NCBI RefSeq assembly: GCF_002206625.1
Contig: NZ_NGUP01000003.1
Coordinates: 394,968-458,967, forward strand
Direction: 5' to 3'
From: Polynucleobacter campilacus
Lineage (GTDB): Bacteria; Pseudomonadota; Gammaproteobacteria; Burkholderiales; Burkholderiaceae
Length of the DNA: 64,000 bases
In this document: positions 55,392 through 64,000 of the stretch, one piece after another
Numbering within the stretch: the stretch's first letter is position 1
Layout: each line of letters starts with the position of its first letter
Made by a program: the position numbers and the translations under genes
Notes under the pieces: generated by a model
The model's input: only the letters and a program-made list of their open reading frames with translations
Told to the model about the DNA's origin: nothing
The model's database searches: none

Positions 55392-56173
55392 TCTTGATCC
55401 CCATTCACATCCTGCCGCCAATACTGCCGCAGGCCAGTAATTAGCCAAAATAAGAAACCACAAACTGCTAAAGCAAACCACTGGAATGCATAAGCATAAT
55501 GGCGATCGACTCCAGTCGTCAGTGGAGCCCACTCACGCAATAAGCCATCATCATTACCAGTATCTATCTCTCGCAAAATAAAAGGGCTTTGCACCCAAGC
55601 ACGCAACTTACCCTCGGCTCGTAAATCAAAATTTTGCTCAATGCGAGGCCTGTTCGTATCAATGATGGCCTGGCCTTCCCCTAAGGCATAGACCTTACCG
55701 GGATGAGCGAACACAATACCTTCAATCGTGACCACCTTAGTTGGCGTTTTCACTGGCGGCAAAGACTCTCTGTTCTGGCTATTGCGTGGCGCCCAACCCC
55801 GATTAATCCATAGAATCTCATCACGCCCCTCAAGCTGCAATGGCATCAGGAGATAAAAACCAGACTGTGAGGTATTACTTCCAGTTGGAGGAATAGGTCT
55901 TGGTCGGTTATCCAACCAAATAGCCGCCTGCGGTATATATTGCCCACGAGCAATCATGCGGCGCTCACTCGCATCCTCTAAGCTTAAAGGGCCATCATTC
56001 GCAGTCAAAATTGGCATCTGTTGCCGTGCCAATAAATTAGCAGCTAAAGTAATCTTGCTCTCTGCCCTATTCAGCTGCCAAATGCCAGCAGCACAAGCAA
56101 TTGCAACAACCAACAAGGCTGATACAGTAGCAACTATGCGCTTAGCAATGAGTGTAGTAAAAAGCGTATTCAA
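55388..56173 (-). CDS. SURF1-family cytochrome oxidase biogenesis protein
   Basis: ACAAGIWQLNRAESK, MIARGQYIPQAAIWLDNRP, WINRGWAP, YAFQWFALA. Confidence 0.92.
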   Translation of the reverse strand: MNTLFTTLIAKRIVATVSALLVVAIACAAGIWQLNRAESKITLAANLLARQQMPILTANDGPLSLEDASERRMIARGQYIPQAAIWLDNRPRPIPPTGSNTSQSGFYLLMPLQLEGRDEILWINRGWAPRNSQNRESLPPVKTPTKVVTIEGIVFAHPGKVYALGEGQAIIDTNRPRIEQNFDLRAEGKLRAWVQSPFILREIDTGNDDGLLREWAPLTTGVDRHYAYAFQWFALAVCGFLFWLITGLRQYWRQDVNGDQE

Positions 56174-56197
56174 GAGATTTCAATATAAGGATTTAAG

Positions 56198-56410
56198 ATG
56201 AAGTGGATTATTCCGATTGTCCTACTAATGATTGTTGCTAGCTTAGGGTCAGCCTTGTATTACATGATGAAAGGTAGGGGTAATAGCTCCAAAATGGTGT
56301 ACTCACTCATGCTACGTATTGGGCTATCAATTACGCTATTTGCTGGAATTCTCCTGGCCTATTACTTTGGCCTAATTGAAGCTACTGGCATTAAAGTGGG
56401 CACAAACTAA
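56198..56410 (+). CDS. DUF2909-type twin-TM protein
   Basis: Two TM helices; antiparallel within the cox locus between SURF1 and ctaE. Confidence 0.8.
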   Translation: MKWIIPIVLLMIVASLGSALYYMMKGRGNSSKMVYSLMLRIGLSITLFAGILLAYYFGLIEATGIKVGTN

Positions 56411-56444
56411 AGCCTACTTCATCAGAATAGAGCGCCTAAAAATC

Positions 56445-56470
56445 AATCGGGGCTTGAGGCCCCGATTTTT
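56445..56470. terminator. Terminator between the convergent DUF2909 gene and ctaE
   Basis: aatcggggc-ttgag-gccccgatt followed by ttt. Confidence 0.8.
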
Positions 56471-56478
56471 GATTCAAC

Positions 56479-57351
56479 TTACATCCAGTACACAGCGATA
56501 TAAAGGCCGAGCCAGACAACGTCCACAAAGTGCCAGTACCAAGCAGCACCTTCAAATGCGAAATGATTCGTAGAAGTAAAGTCGCCACGAATCATGCGAC
56601 GCAAAACAATCGCTAGCATCGTACCTCCAAGGAATACATGGAAGCCATGGAAACCAGTCAACATGAAAAAGGTTGATCCGTAAATGCCGGATGTCAATTT
56701 TAAGTTGAGCTCATGGTAAGCATGGTAGTACTCGTAAACCTGAAAGCCCAAGAAGATAAAGCCCAAACCAACCGTTGCGGCCAAGGCAATGATTGCCTTC
56801 TTCATGTGGTTTTCAACAAGTGCATGATGCGAAATCGTGATCGTCACACCAGAGCTCAGCAACAGTAAAGTGTTGATAGTTGGAATTGGCCATGGACCCA
56901 TGGTGGTAAATTTTTCTACCAAGCCAGCAGGGCCATCATTAGGCCAAGCTGCTGCGAAGTTAGGCCAGAGTAATTTGCTTTCTACATCGCCCAACCAAGG
57001 CATCGCAATATTGCGCGCATAAAACAATGCAGAAAAGAAAGCGGCAAAGAACATAATCTCAGAGAAGATGAACCAAGCCATCGACCAACGATAAGAAACA
57101 TCTACGTTGACACCATTCTTCCCAGAGTTTGACTCAGCAATCGTATCGCCAAACCAGTTATAGAGCACGAATAAAATCCATGCAACACCAATCAAACTCA
57201 AAGCGCCGCCCCAAGAGGTTTGATTTACCCAGCCAGACATACCCGCGCCAAAGGCGATTAAGCCGACTGCTGCCATAGCAGGATGTCTAGATAGCGCTGG
57301 GACAAAATAGTATGGGGTTGAATTGGATGACATCTTATTCTTTCTACTCAA
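56479..57351 (-). CDS. ctaE: Cytochrome c oxidase subunit III
   Basis: WSMAWFIFSEIMFFAAFFSALFYAR, GFHGFHVFLGG, WYWHFVDVVWLGLYIAVYWM. Confidence 0.96.
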   Translation of the reverse strand: MSRKNKMSSNSTPYYFVPALSRHPAMAAVGLIAFGAGMSGWVNQTSWGGALSLIGVAWILFVLYNWFGDTIAESNSGKNGVNVDVSYRWSMAWFIFSEIMFFAAFFSALFYARNIAMPWLGDVESKLLWPNFAAAWPNDGPAGLVEKFTTMGPWPIPTINTLLLLSSGVTITISHHALVENHMKKAIIALAATVGLGFIFLGFQVYEYYHAYHELNLKLTSGIYGSTFFMLTGFHGFHVFLGGTMLAIVLRRMIRGDFTSTNHFAFEGAAWYWHFVDVVWLGLYIAVYWM

Positions 57352-57362
57352 TCAAAAAATAA

Positions 57363-57557
57363 TCAATGGGATACAACTAGTTTCACTATCAACAGCAGGA
57401 TGGCCATAAAAATCAAGGCACCAACAACACCCGCAATGATAATGTGCACAAAACTTAGTGAAGCTACATCTTCTTGCAAACCTGCCTTTTTACGCACCCC
57501 CAAAAAGCCCCACATAACGGCCTTCATAGACTGCATAAAACTACTTTTTTTCTTCAT
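57363..57557 (-). CDS. DUF2970 domain protein
   Basis: MKAVMWGFLGVRKKAGLQED then C-terminal TM; conserved cox locus position. Confidence 0.88.
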   Translation of the reverse strand: MKKKSSFMQSMKAVMWGFLGVRKKAGLQEDVASLSFVHIIIAGVVGALIFMAILLLIVKLVVSH

Positions 57558-58138
57558 AACACTACCTTCGATTTAGGCGCCGGAGGCGTACCACCCAACC
57601 CCAACTCAAAGAAGGTATATGACAAGGTGATTGTTTTCACATCATCAGGCAAGCCTGCGTCAATCACAAACACTACTGGCATCTTCTTAGTTTCGTTTAC
57701 TGCTAGCGTTTGTTCCTGAAAACAAAAACACTCTAATTTAGTAAAAAACTCAGTCGCACTTTTAGGCGCATAACTCGGTATTGCTTGAGCCCGTACTGTG
57801 CGGCCAAGATTGTTTGTCACTTCATACACAATCTCAGTCATTTCACCAGGATGAACTTCCAAAAAATTCTTCACCGGCTTAAAAGTAAAAGGCCCGCGGC
57901 TATTGGAATCAAATTCAATTGTCACCGTACGGGCATAGTTCACTTGTGTATTACCAACTCGATTAGGGCTAAAGGCTCGTACACCGTAATCATTCTTGCT
58001 AGTGACAACATTAATTCCAGTGACCTCACACAAGGCCTTATACATCGGAACTAAGGCGTAACCAAAACCAAACATCATCACTGCTGCGATTAAGAGCTTT
58101 AATAAAATCTGACGATTTAAAGTTTGAGTAGTAACCAT
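57554..58138 (-). CDS. ctaG: Cytochrome c oxidase assembly protein CtaG/Cox11; start refined to MVTTQTLNRQ
   Basis: MFGFGYALVPMYKALCEVTGIN, FTKLECFCFQEQTL (Cu-binding CFC). Confidence 0.95.
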   Translation of the reverse strand: MVTTQTLNRQILLKLLIAAVMMFGFGYALVPMYKALCEVTGINVVTSKNDYGVRAFSPNRVGNTQVNYARTVTIEFDSNSRGPFTFKPVKNFLEVHPGEMTEIVYEVTNNLGRTVRAQAIPSYAPKSATEFFTKLECFCFQEQTLAVNETKKMPVVFVIDAGLPDDVKTITLSYTFFELGLGGTPPAPKSKVVL

Positions 58139-58152
58139 CGCAATGAACGGGA

Positions 58153-58284
58153 TTAACCCATCCAACTCCGTTTAATCACAATTCCAATAAAAAAGACTAG
58201 AACAATGCTCAGAAGCACAAACCCCAATCTACGATTACTCGCGACTAGGGCTTGTTTTGCTGAAGAATTAAATTCCTGCTTCAC
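58153..58284 (-). CDS. Small (43 aa) single-TM protein, probable cytochrome oxidase small assembly protein; not in the ORF track
   Basis: GTG start overlapping the ctaD stop; (M/V)KQEFNSSAKQALVASNRRLGFVLLSIVLVFFIGIVIKRSWMG*. Soluble N-terminus plus one TM, between ctaD and ctaG. Confidence 0.78.
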   Translation of the reverse strand: MKQEFNSSAKQALVASNRRLGFVLLSIVLVFFIGIVIKRSWMG

Positions 58285-59887
58285 GCATCTGCTCTGCACT
58301 AGGCGGAGTCTCAAAAGTATGATGTGGCGCTGGTGAAGGTATTGTCCACTCCAAGCCTTTAGCGCCTTCCCATGGATTCATTGCTGCTTTTTGGCCCTTG
58401 CCACGATAAGCAGGCATCACTACGAAGAGTAAGAAATACACTTGTGACAAGCCAAAGCCCAAGGCACCAATCGATGCAATTGCATTGAAGTCAGCAAACT
58501 GGGTTGGGTAATCTGCATAACGACGCGGCATACCAGCCAAGCCTAAGAAGTGCATTGGGAAGAAGGTCAAGTTAAAGAAAATCATGGAAGACCAGAAGTG
58601 GATCTTGCCGCGAGCTTCACTAGCCATATAGCCGGTCCACTTAGGACACCAGTAGTAAAAACCAGCAAACATAGCAAACAATGAGCCTGCTACCAAAACA
58701 TAGTGAAAGTGCGCTACAACATAGTAAGTATCTTGAACGCCAATATCAATTGGGGCCATCGCTAAAATTAATCCAGTAAAGCCACCCATTGTGAACACGA
58801 AAATAAAGCCGATCGCCCACAACATTGGGGTTTCAAAGGTCAGAGAACCTTTCCACATCGTTGCAACCCAGTTGAAAATCTTGACGCCAGTTGGCACAGC
58901 AATCAACATCGTTGCATACATGAAAAACAGCTGACCAGTTACAGGCATACCAGTTGCAAACATATGGTGAGCCCAAACGATAAATGACAAGATCGCAATA
59001 GACGATGTTGCATAAACCATAGAGCTGTAACCAAACAACGTTTTTCTGGAGAAGACGGGAACGATTTCACTGACGATTCCAAATGCTGGAAGAATCATGA
59101 TGTAAACCTCTGGATGACCGAAGAACCAGAAAATATGCTGGAACATTACTGGGTCACCGCCACCGACAGCAGAGAAGAATGAGGTACCAAAGTGACGGTC
59201 GGTTAAGACCATGGTGATTGCGCCAGCCAATACAGGCATCACAGCGATCAACAGGTAAGCAGTAATTAACCAAGTCCAACAGAACATTGGCATCTTCATC
59301 AAAGTCATGCCAGGAGCACGCATGTTCAAGATGGTCACGATGATATTGATCGAGCCCATGATAGAAGAGGCGCCTAATAAATGGAGAGCAAAAATTGCCA
59401 TATCCATTCCGGGACCCATCTGCAAACTCAATGGAGCATAGATTGTCCAGCCGCCTGATGGAGCGCCACCAGGTACAAGGAATGAGCCAAATAACAAGAT
59501 TGCAGCCACTGGCAAAATCCAGAAGCTAAAGTTATTCATACGAGCAAATGCCATGTCGGATGCGCCGATTTGTAAAGGCACCATCCAGTTAGCAAAACCA
59601 ACGAAGGCTGGCATGATCGCACCGAAAACCATCACCAAGCCATGCATGGTAGTTAATTGATTAAAGAATTCTGGGCGGAAGAACTGCAAGCCTGGTTGGA
59701 ATAATTCCAGACGAATTCCCAAAGCCATCACGCCGCCAGCTAATAAGCTAACAAACGAGAAAATCAAATACATCGTACCGATGTCTTTGTGGTTGGTTGC
59801 GAACAACCAACGGCGCCAACCATGTGGCGTGTGATCATCATGCGCGTGATCGTGTGCGTGGTCTATGGTAGTAGAGACTGTGCTCAT
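58268..59887 (-). CDS. ctaD: Cytochrome c oxidase subunit I
   Basis: HGWRRWLFATNHKDIGTMYLIFSF, FWFFGHPEVYIMILPAFG, HFHYVLVAGSLFAMFAG. Confidence 0.98.
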   Translation of the reverse strand: MSTVSTTIDHAHDHAHDDHTPHGWRRWLFATNHKDIGTMYLIFSFVSLLAGGVMALGIRLELFQPGLQFFRPEFFNQLTTMHGLVMVFGAIMPAFVGFANWMVPLQIGASDMAFARMNNFSFWILPVAAILLFGSFLVPGGAPSGGWTIYAPLSLQMGPGMDMAIFALHLLGASSIMGSINIIVTILNMRAPGMTLMKMPMFCWTWLITAYLLIAVMPVLAGAITMVLTDRHFGTSFFSAVGGGDPVMFQHIFWFFGHPEVYIMILPAFGIVSEIVPVFSRKTLFGYSSMVYATSSIAILSFIVWAHHMFATGMPVTGQLFFMYATMLIAVPTGVKIFNWVATMWKGSLTFETPMLWAIGFIFVFTMGGFTGLILAMAPIDIGVQDTYYVVAHFHYVLVAGSLFAMFAGFYYWCPKWTGYMASEARGKIHFWSSMIFFNLTFFPMHFLGLAGMPRRYADYPTQFADFNAIASIGALGFGLSQVYFLLFVVMPAYRGKGQKAAMNPWEGAKGLEWTIPSPAPHHTFETPPSAEQMREAGI

Positions 59888-59927
59888 GGATTACTCCGGT
59901 TTCGTTTTATCTGTATTAATGAATGGA

Positions 59928-61085
59928 TTACTTGCCGCCACGTGCGGTAATAATTTCTTGGGTCTGAATGACTTCACCCGTCTTATTACCCCATGCGTTA
60001 CGTGTATAAGTCATGACTGCAGCGATATCACCATCAGGAATTACGCCAGCCCACTTCGGCATTGCGCCCTTACCGTTAATGAGAATGTTGTATTGGCCTG
60101 CTTTTGGCCCTAAGACCATTTTGCTGCCATCCAATGCTGGGAATGCGCCTGCACCCTTGCCGTTAGGCTGATGACAAGCAGCGCAGTTAGCTGCATACAC
60201 TTTTGCACCGCGCTCTTTCTGCTCGTCCATGGTGTAAACCTTAGATGGATCTTCGCCAGCGCCACCCATTTCTTTTTTCTTTTCAGCAACCCAAGCCGTG
60301 TAGTCCTCTTGTGAAACGACTCTCACAACAATAGGCATAAAGGCATGCTGTGCTCCGCACAACTCAGAACATTGGCCACGGAATGTGCCAATCGTTTCAG
60401 CCCTAAACCAGGTATCACGTACAAATCCTGGGATTGCATCTTGCTTTACGCCAAACGCTGGAATAGTCCAAGCATGAATCACATCATTAGCAGTGGTAAT
60501 CAAACGAATTTTCTTACCAACAGGGACAACCATTTCGTTATCCACTTCCATCAAATACGTATTTGATTTTGGTGCGAGATTGTTAATTGCTTCGCGCGAA
60601 GTTGACAGGGTTGATAAGAAGCTAATGCCCTCACCTTCACCCTTGATGTAGTCATATCCCCATTTCCACTGATAACCAGTAGTTTTAATGGTGATATCTG
60701 AATTCGTTGTATCTTTCATTGCCACAACTGTTTTAGTTGCGGGTAATGCCATGCCAATGACAATCAAGAGCGGAATGACAGTCCAAATAATCTCAACTGT
60801 TGTGCTCTCATGGAAAGAGGCTGATTTGTGACCCAATGATTTGCGATGCTTCAAAATTGAATAAAACATCACCCCAAATACGCCGACGAAAATCACTGCA
60901 CAGATCACCAACATCATCCAATGCAACCAGTGGATTTCTTGCATGATTTTGGTGGCAGGTGCTGGAAAGTTCAGCTGATATAAAGCCGGTCCGCCAGGCA
61001 TATTTTCTGCTGCCTGTGCAAAAGCAGTACCAAAGGCTGCTACTAAATAGAGCGAAGCCCTAGTGACTTTTCCAAATAAATTCAT
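59928..61085 (-). CDS. ctaC: Cytochrome c oxidase subunit II with fused C-terminal cytochrome c domain
   Basis: GQCSELCGAQHAFM CuA site, YAANCAACHQPNGKG heme c motif. Confidence 0.97.
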   Translation of the reverse strand: MNLFGKVTRASLYLVAAFGTAFAQAAENMPGGPALYQLNFPAPATKIMQEIHWLHWMMLVICAVIFVGVFGVMFYSILKHRKSLGHKSASFHESTTVEIIWTVIPLLIVIGMALPATKTVVAMKDTTNSDITIKTTGYQWKWGYDYIKGEGEGISFLSTLSTSREAINNLAPKSNTYLMEVDNEMVVPVGKKIRLITTANDVIHAWTIPAFGVKQDAIPGFVRDTWFRAETIGTFRGQCSELCGAQHAFMPIVVRVVSQEDYTAWVAEKKKEMGGAGEDPSKVYTMDEQKERGAKVYAANCAACHQPNGKGAGAFPALDGSKMVLGPKAGQYNILINGKGAMPKWAGVIPDGDIAAVMTYTRNAWGNKTGEVIQTQEIITARGGK

Positions 61086-61175
61086 CTTATTCTCTGTTTA
61101 TTGTCTTGAGCAAAGTGCTTAAATACCCCACCAAATGCTCAAAAAAGCGGTTTTAAGCCATTACGTACTGCGATG

Positions 61176-61204
61176 ATTATAGGGTTAATTGTGCACAACA
61201 ACAA
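61176..61204 (-). promoter_or_regulatory. Candidate sigma70-type promoter for the ctaC-led cox operon
   Basis: Minus strand TTGTTG (61204-61199) - 17 nt - TATAAT (61181-61176), about 90 nt upstream of the ctaC start. Confidence 0.6.
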
Positions 61205-61278
61205 ATCTAGATAAGTTAGCCTCATTCAATCTTGACAATGCTTAAAATGATAGTAAGCACTTACACTTAAGCAGGATA

Positions 61279-62064
61279 TTACCTAGTCTTGCGTCCAATT
61301 TGATTTGCATCGATATAGGCGACATTATCCTGAGCCTTGCTGAGCTGCTTTCCAATGACCCATGCGTGCCCATAAACCACCTCTAAAGTCATTTTTTGGG
61401 GCAAAACACCTTGGTTAGGGACTCTAGAATCTGACATTTGAAGTAATTTCAGCGCCTCAAGATCAAGAAGCAATAGTGCATTGGATTGGTAATCAAGGGT
61501 AATAAATTCCATATCCATGACAGGATCAGAAAAACGTTCTCCTAAAAGAGCATCCCCCATGTCGTGCATATCCCAAGGGCTTAATAAATTCTTTGATTTA
61601 ACGAGGCCGGGCTCAAGGGCACGGAACTCCTTTCCAGTATCGGGCCCCAAATAACTGAATGTAATCAGGCCGCCCTCTCGTAAGACACGCCAACACTCAC
61701 GCAAAAAATGTCGTGGATCGGCCAAGTCCTGCAATAAGAGATTACTCAATACCAAATCAACAGAATTGTCAGGAAGATTAAATTTACCTTTTGCCAGGTA
61801 ATGAGCTAAGGGATTTGTATTTCCCCGAAATAAAGAGCGCCAATGCGATATTACTTTTGAGCGCCACATTTCAAATCTTGCAATGCCATCTTCTGTAAGG
61901 CTATGAATATTGGCATGGGGATAGCGTTTTGCAAAAAATGAAAAATGTTTTCCCGGAAAGTCTGGAACGATTAATATATCTTTTACATCAAGCTTGACGA
62001 TAGCAAGCTTTTGCAACATACGATCTGCAATTTCGTCTTGTAACCATCTGATTGGGTGGGTCAT
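61279..62064 (-). CDS. SAM-dependent methyltransferase (BioC-like)
   Basis: DLVLSNLLLQDLADPRHFLRECWRVLREGGLITFSYLGPDT. Confidence 0.85.
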   Translation of the reverse strand: MTHPIRWLQDEIADRMLQKLAIVKLDVKDILIVPDFPGKHFSFFAKRYPHANIHSLTEDGIARFEMWRSKVISHWRSLFRGNTNPLAHYLAKGKFNLPDNSVDLVLSNLLLQDLADPRHFLRECWRVLREGGLITFSYLGPDTGKEFRALEPGLVKSKNLLSPWDMHDMGDALLGERFSDPVMDMEFITLDYQSNALLLLDLEALKLLQMSDSRVPNQGVLPQKMTLEVVYGHAWVIGKQLSKAQDNVAYIDANQIGRKTR

Positions 62065-62087
62065 TCGCTCAGTATACTCAGCGCCCC

Positions 62088-62837
62088 ATGCGATTTCTAG
62101 AGAAGATTTTTCAATCCATTAATAGCCAAGTTTTACCAAGCGCTTGTATCGCATGCGAACGCTATCAACAGCATTCTATTTGTGCACACTGCTTGCAATC
62201 TTTAAATGTTAATGGCCTATTCAATTATGAATGCTGCTATCAATGTGGCATCACTCTGAATGCCGGAGAGCTCAAAGAACGGCGCTGTGAACAATGCCAT
62301 CTTCACCCCCCGTATTTTGATGAGACCTATTGCCTAGATCACTATGAAGGAGCACTACAAAATGCGCTCCATCAACTGAAATATCAAAAGCGTTTGGCCT
62401 ATGCGCATGGGCTTGCAAATACATGGAATCATCTTTTTTCAATACCACTCAAAAATATCCGAGCAAACTATCTTCTTCCTGTACCACTAAGCACTCAAAA
62501 ATTATCTGTGCGGGGCTTTAATCAAAGCTGGGAAATTGCACGCAAAATGACTTGCAATCCAAGCATTCAGAAATTGCCTTACGCGCTAAGACGTCATCAT
62601 CATGAATTTCAACAGGCAGGAGGCAGGCTTGCTGCACGGCATTTAGCAATTGCGGGTATGTTTTATATAAACGATCAGTTTATGGAAGTTCTGCGAGGCC
62701 AAAGCATCATCGTTTTTGATGACGTCATGACTAGTGGAGCTACTCTTAATGAAATTGCCCGCGTTCTGAAGGACAATGGTGCATCACACATCACTAATTG
62801 GGTTTTACTCAGAACAGTAAAAGTACCGCATGTTTAA
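62088..62837 (+). CDS. ComF-family phosphoribosyltransferase; start refined to MRFLEKIFQ
   Basis: Zn-binding cysteines (CIACERYQQHSICAHC; CCYQCG), PRPP motif IIVFDDVMTSGATLNEIA. Confidence 0.92.
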   Translation: MRFLEKIFQSINSQVLPSACIACERYQQHSICAHCLQSLNVNGLFNYECCYQCGITLNAGELKERRCEQCHLHPPYFDETYCLDHYEGALQNALHQLKYQKRLAYAHGLANTWNHLFSIPLKNIRANYLLPVPLSTQKLSVRGFNQSWEIARKMTCNPSIQKLPYALRRHHHEFQQAGGRLAARHLAIAGMFYINDQFMEVLRGQSIIVFDDVMTSGATLNEIARVLKDNGASHITNWVLLRTVKVPHV

Positions 62838-63300
62838 TATTGTTTTATTCGAACCAGAAATCCCGCCAAATACGGGCAATATCATTCGGCTCTGCGCTAA
62901 CACTGGAGCAAAGCTGCATTTGATTGAGCCTTTGGGCTTTCCTATGGAAGATGCCAAACTGCGGAGAGCAGGGCTTGACTACCACGAGTTCGCAAAAGTC
63001 AAGGTTCACGCCAATTGGGCGCAGTTTCTAAAGGATGAGCAGCCAGACTCCCAGCATCTTTTTGCTTTAACAACCAAAGGCAGCGGAAAGTTTCATGAGG
63101 GTAAATACAGTCCTAATGATTACTTTGTTTTTGGCTCTGAGACCAAAGGGATTACTGAGGAAGTTCGCAACACCATTCTAGAAAAAAATCGCATGCGCTT
63201 GGCTATGCAAGATAGCAGCCGAAGCTTGAACTTATCTAACACTGTAGCGATTGTGGTATATGAAGCCTGGCGCCAAAATGGTCTTGTAGGCGGCAAGTAA
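62830..63300 (+). CDS. trmL: tRNA (cytidine(34)-2'-O)-methyltransferase
   Basis: MFNIVLFEPEIPPNTGNIIRLCANTGAKLHLIEPLGF, FGSETKGI, SLNLSNTVAIVVYEAWRQ. Confidence 0.96.
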   Translation: MFNIVLFEPEIPPNTGNIIRLCANTGAKLHLIEPLGFPMEDAKLRRAGLDYHEFAKVKVHANWAQFLKDEQPDSQHLFALTTKGSGKFHEGKYSPNDYFVFGSETKGITEEVRNTILEKNRMRLAMQDSSRSLNLSNTVAIVVYEAWRQNGLVGGK

Positions 63301-63324
63301 GAATTGAGTTAAAACTAAGCTGTA

Positions 63325-64000
63325 CTAAGTTTCTATTTTTGGGTCACGACCCATTAACTTTTTCAATGCCTCTTGTGGCGAGAGTCTTCCGGATAGCACC
63401 TCGCCCATCATCGCAGTAATTGGCATCTCTACGCCCAAGCGTTTTGCCAAGTCTCCAACTGCAGCGGCACAAAGCACGCCTTCGGCAACATGACCCAAGC
63501 CAGTCAAGATTTCAGCCAAGGACTTGCCTGCAGCAAGCTCAAGGCCAACTCGTCGGTTACGAGAAAGGTCTCCGGTTGCCGTCAATATTAAGTCGCCAAC
63601 ACCTGTGAGACCCATACAGGTTTCTGATCTTCCGCCTGCTGCCTTTACTAAACGCATCATCTCAGCCAAGCCCCTTGTAAGGACTGCAGCACGAGCATTT
63701 AAACCCAAATCTAAACCGTCACCGATGCCAGCTGCAATTGCCAAAACGTTTTTAATGGCGCCGCCTAGCTCCACACCAATCAAATCGTCGCTTGAATAAA
63801 TCCGCATATTGCCATGATGAAAAGCGGCTTGAGCTACCGCACATAAATTTGCAGAAGTACTGGCAATTGTTAATGCACAAGGCATTCCAGAGCCTACCTC
63901 AGATGCAAAACTAGGGCCAGATAATGCGCCATAAGAATGTGAAATACCATGGCTATGCAATTGATCTTCACGTTCAACCACTTGATGTGGCAGGAGCGCC
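63325..64000 (-). CDS. gpsA: Glycerol-3-phosphate dehydrogenase [NAD(P)+], 5' part beyond the window
   Basis: Frame open to the window edge (..[13 protein letters not shown]); [50 protein letters not shown]. Confidence 0.95.
   Translation of the reverse strand, partial: ALLPHQVVEREDQLHSHGISHSYGALSGPSFASEVGSGMPCALTIASTSANLCAVAQAAFHHGNMRIYSSDDLIGVELGGAIKNVLAIAAGIGDGLDLGLNARAAVLTRGLAEMMRLVKAAGGRSETCMGLTGVGDLILTATGDLSRNRRVGLELAAGKSLAEILTGLGHVAEGVLCAAAVGDLAKRLGVEMPITAMMGEVLSGRLSPQEALKKLMGRDPKIET

Overview
This is a contiguous stretch of core bacterial chromosome. Gene content and order suggest a Burkholderiales betaproteobacterium, probably close to Polynucleobacter; that is inference, with no search run. 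It is densely packed with housekeeping genes: ruvB, tyrS, anmK, erpA, argC, rpsI-rplM, rnpB, pyrC, aspS, a ubi cluster, ilvA, queF, ssb, uvrA, kdsD-kdsC-lptCAB-hpf-ptsN-hprK-rapZ, mutY/mutM, a TPR-LolB gene, ispE, tRNA-Gln, prs, rplY, pth, coaD, rsmD, two M16 peptidases, ftsY, rpoH, a complete aa3-type cytochrome oxidase/assembly locus, comF-like, trmL and partial gpsA. I saw no mobile elements, prophage, CRISPR array, defence island or biosynthetic cluster. The items most worth a second look are: (1) a probable unannotated minus-strand sRNA between rplM and an OsmC-family gene, with promoter-like boxes, two anti-Shine-Dalgarno CCUCC motifs and a rho-independent terminator; (2) a perfect CIRCE operator over a promoter-like element in front of rpoH; (3) a TPR protein fused to a LolB domain that has no lipobox cysteine; (4) an unlisted 43-aa membrane ORF between ctaD and ctaG; (5) a lptB-hpf junction without rpoN; (6) a hairpin that encloses the ilvA start codon. 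I did not find a wholly novel multi-gene system.
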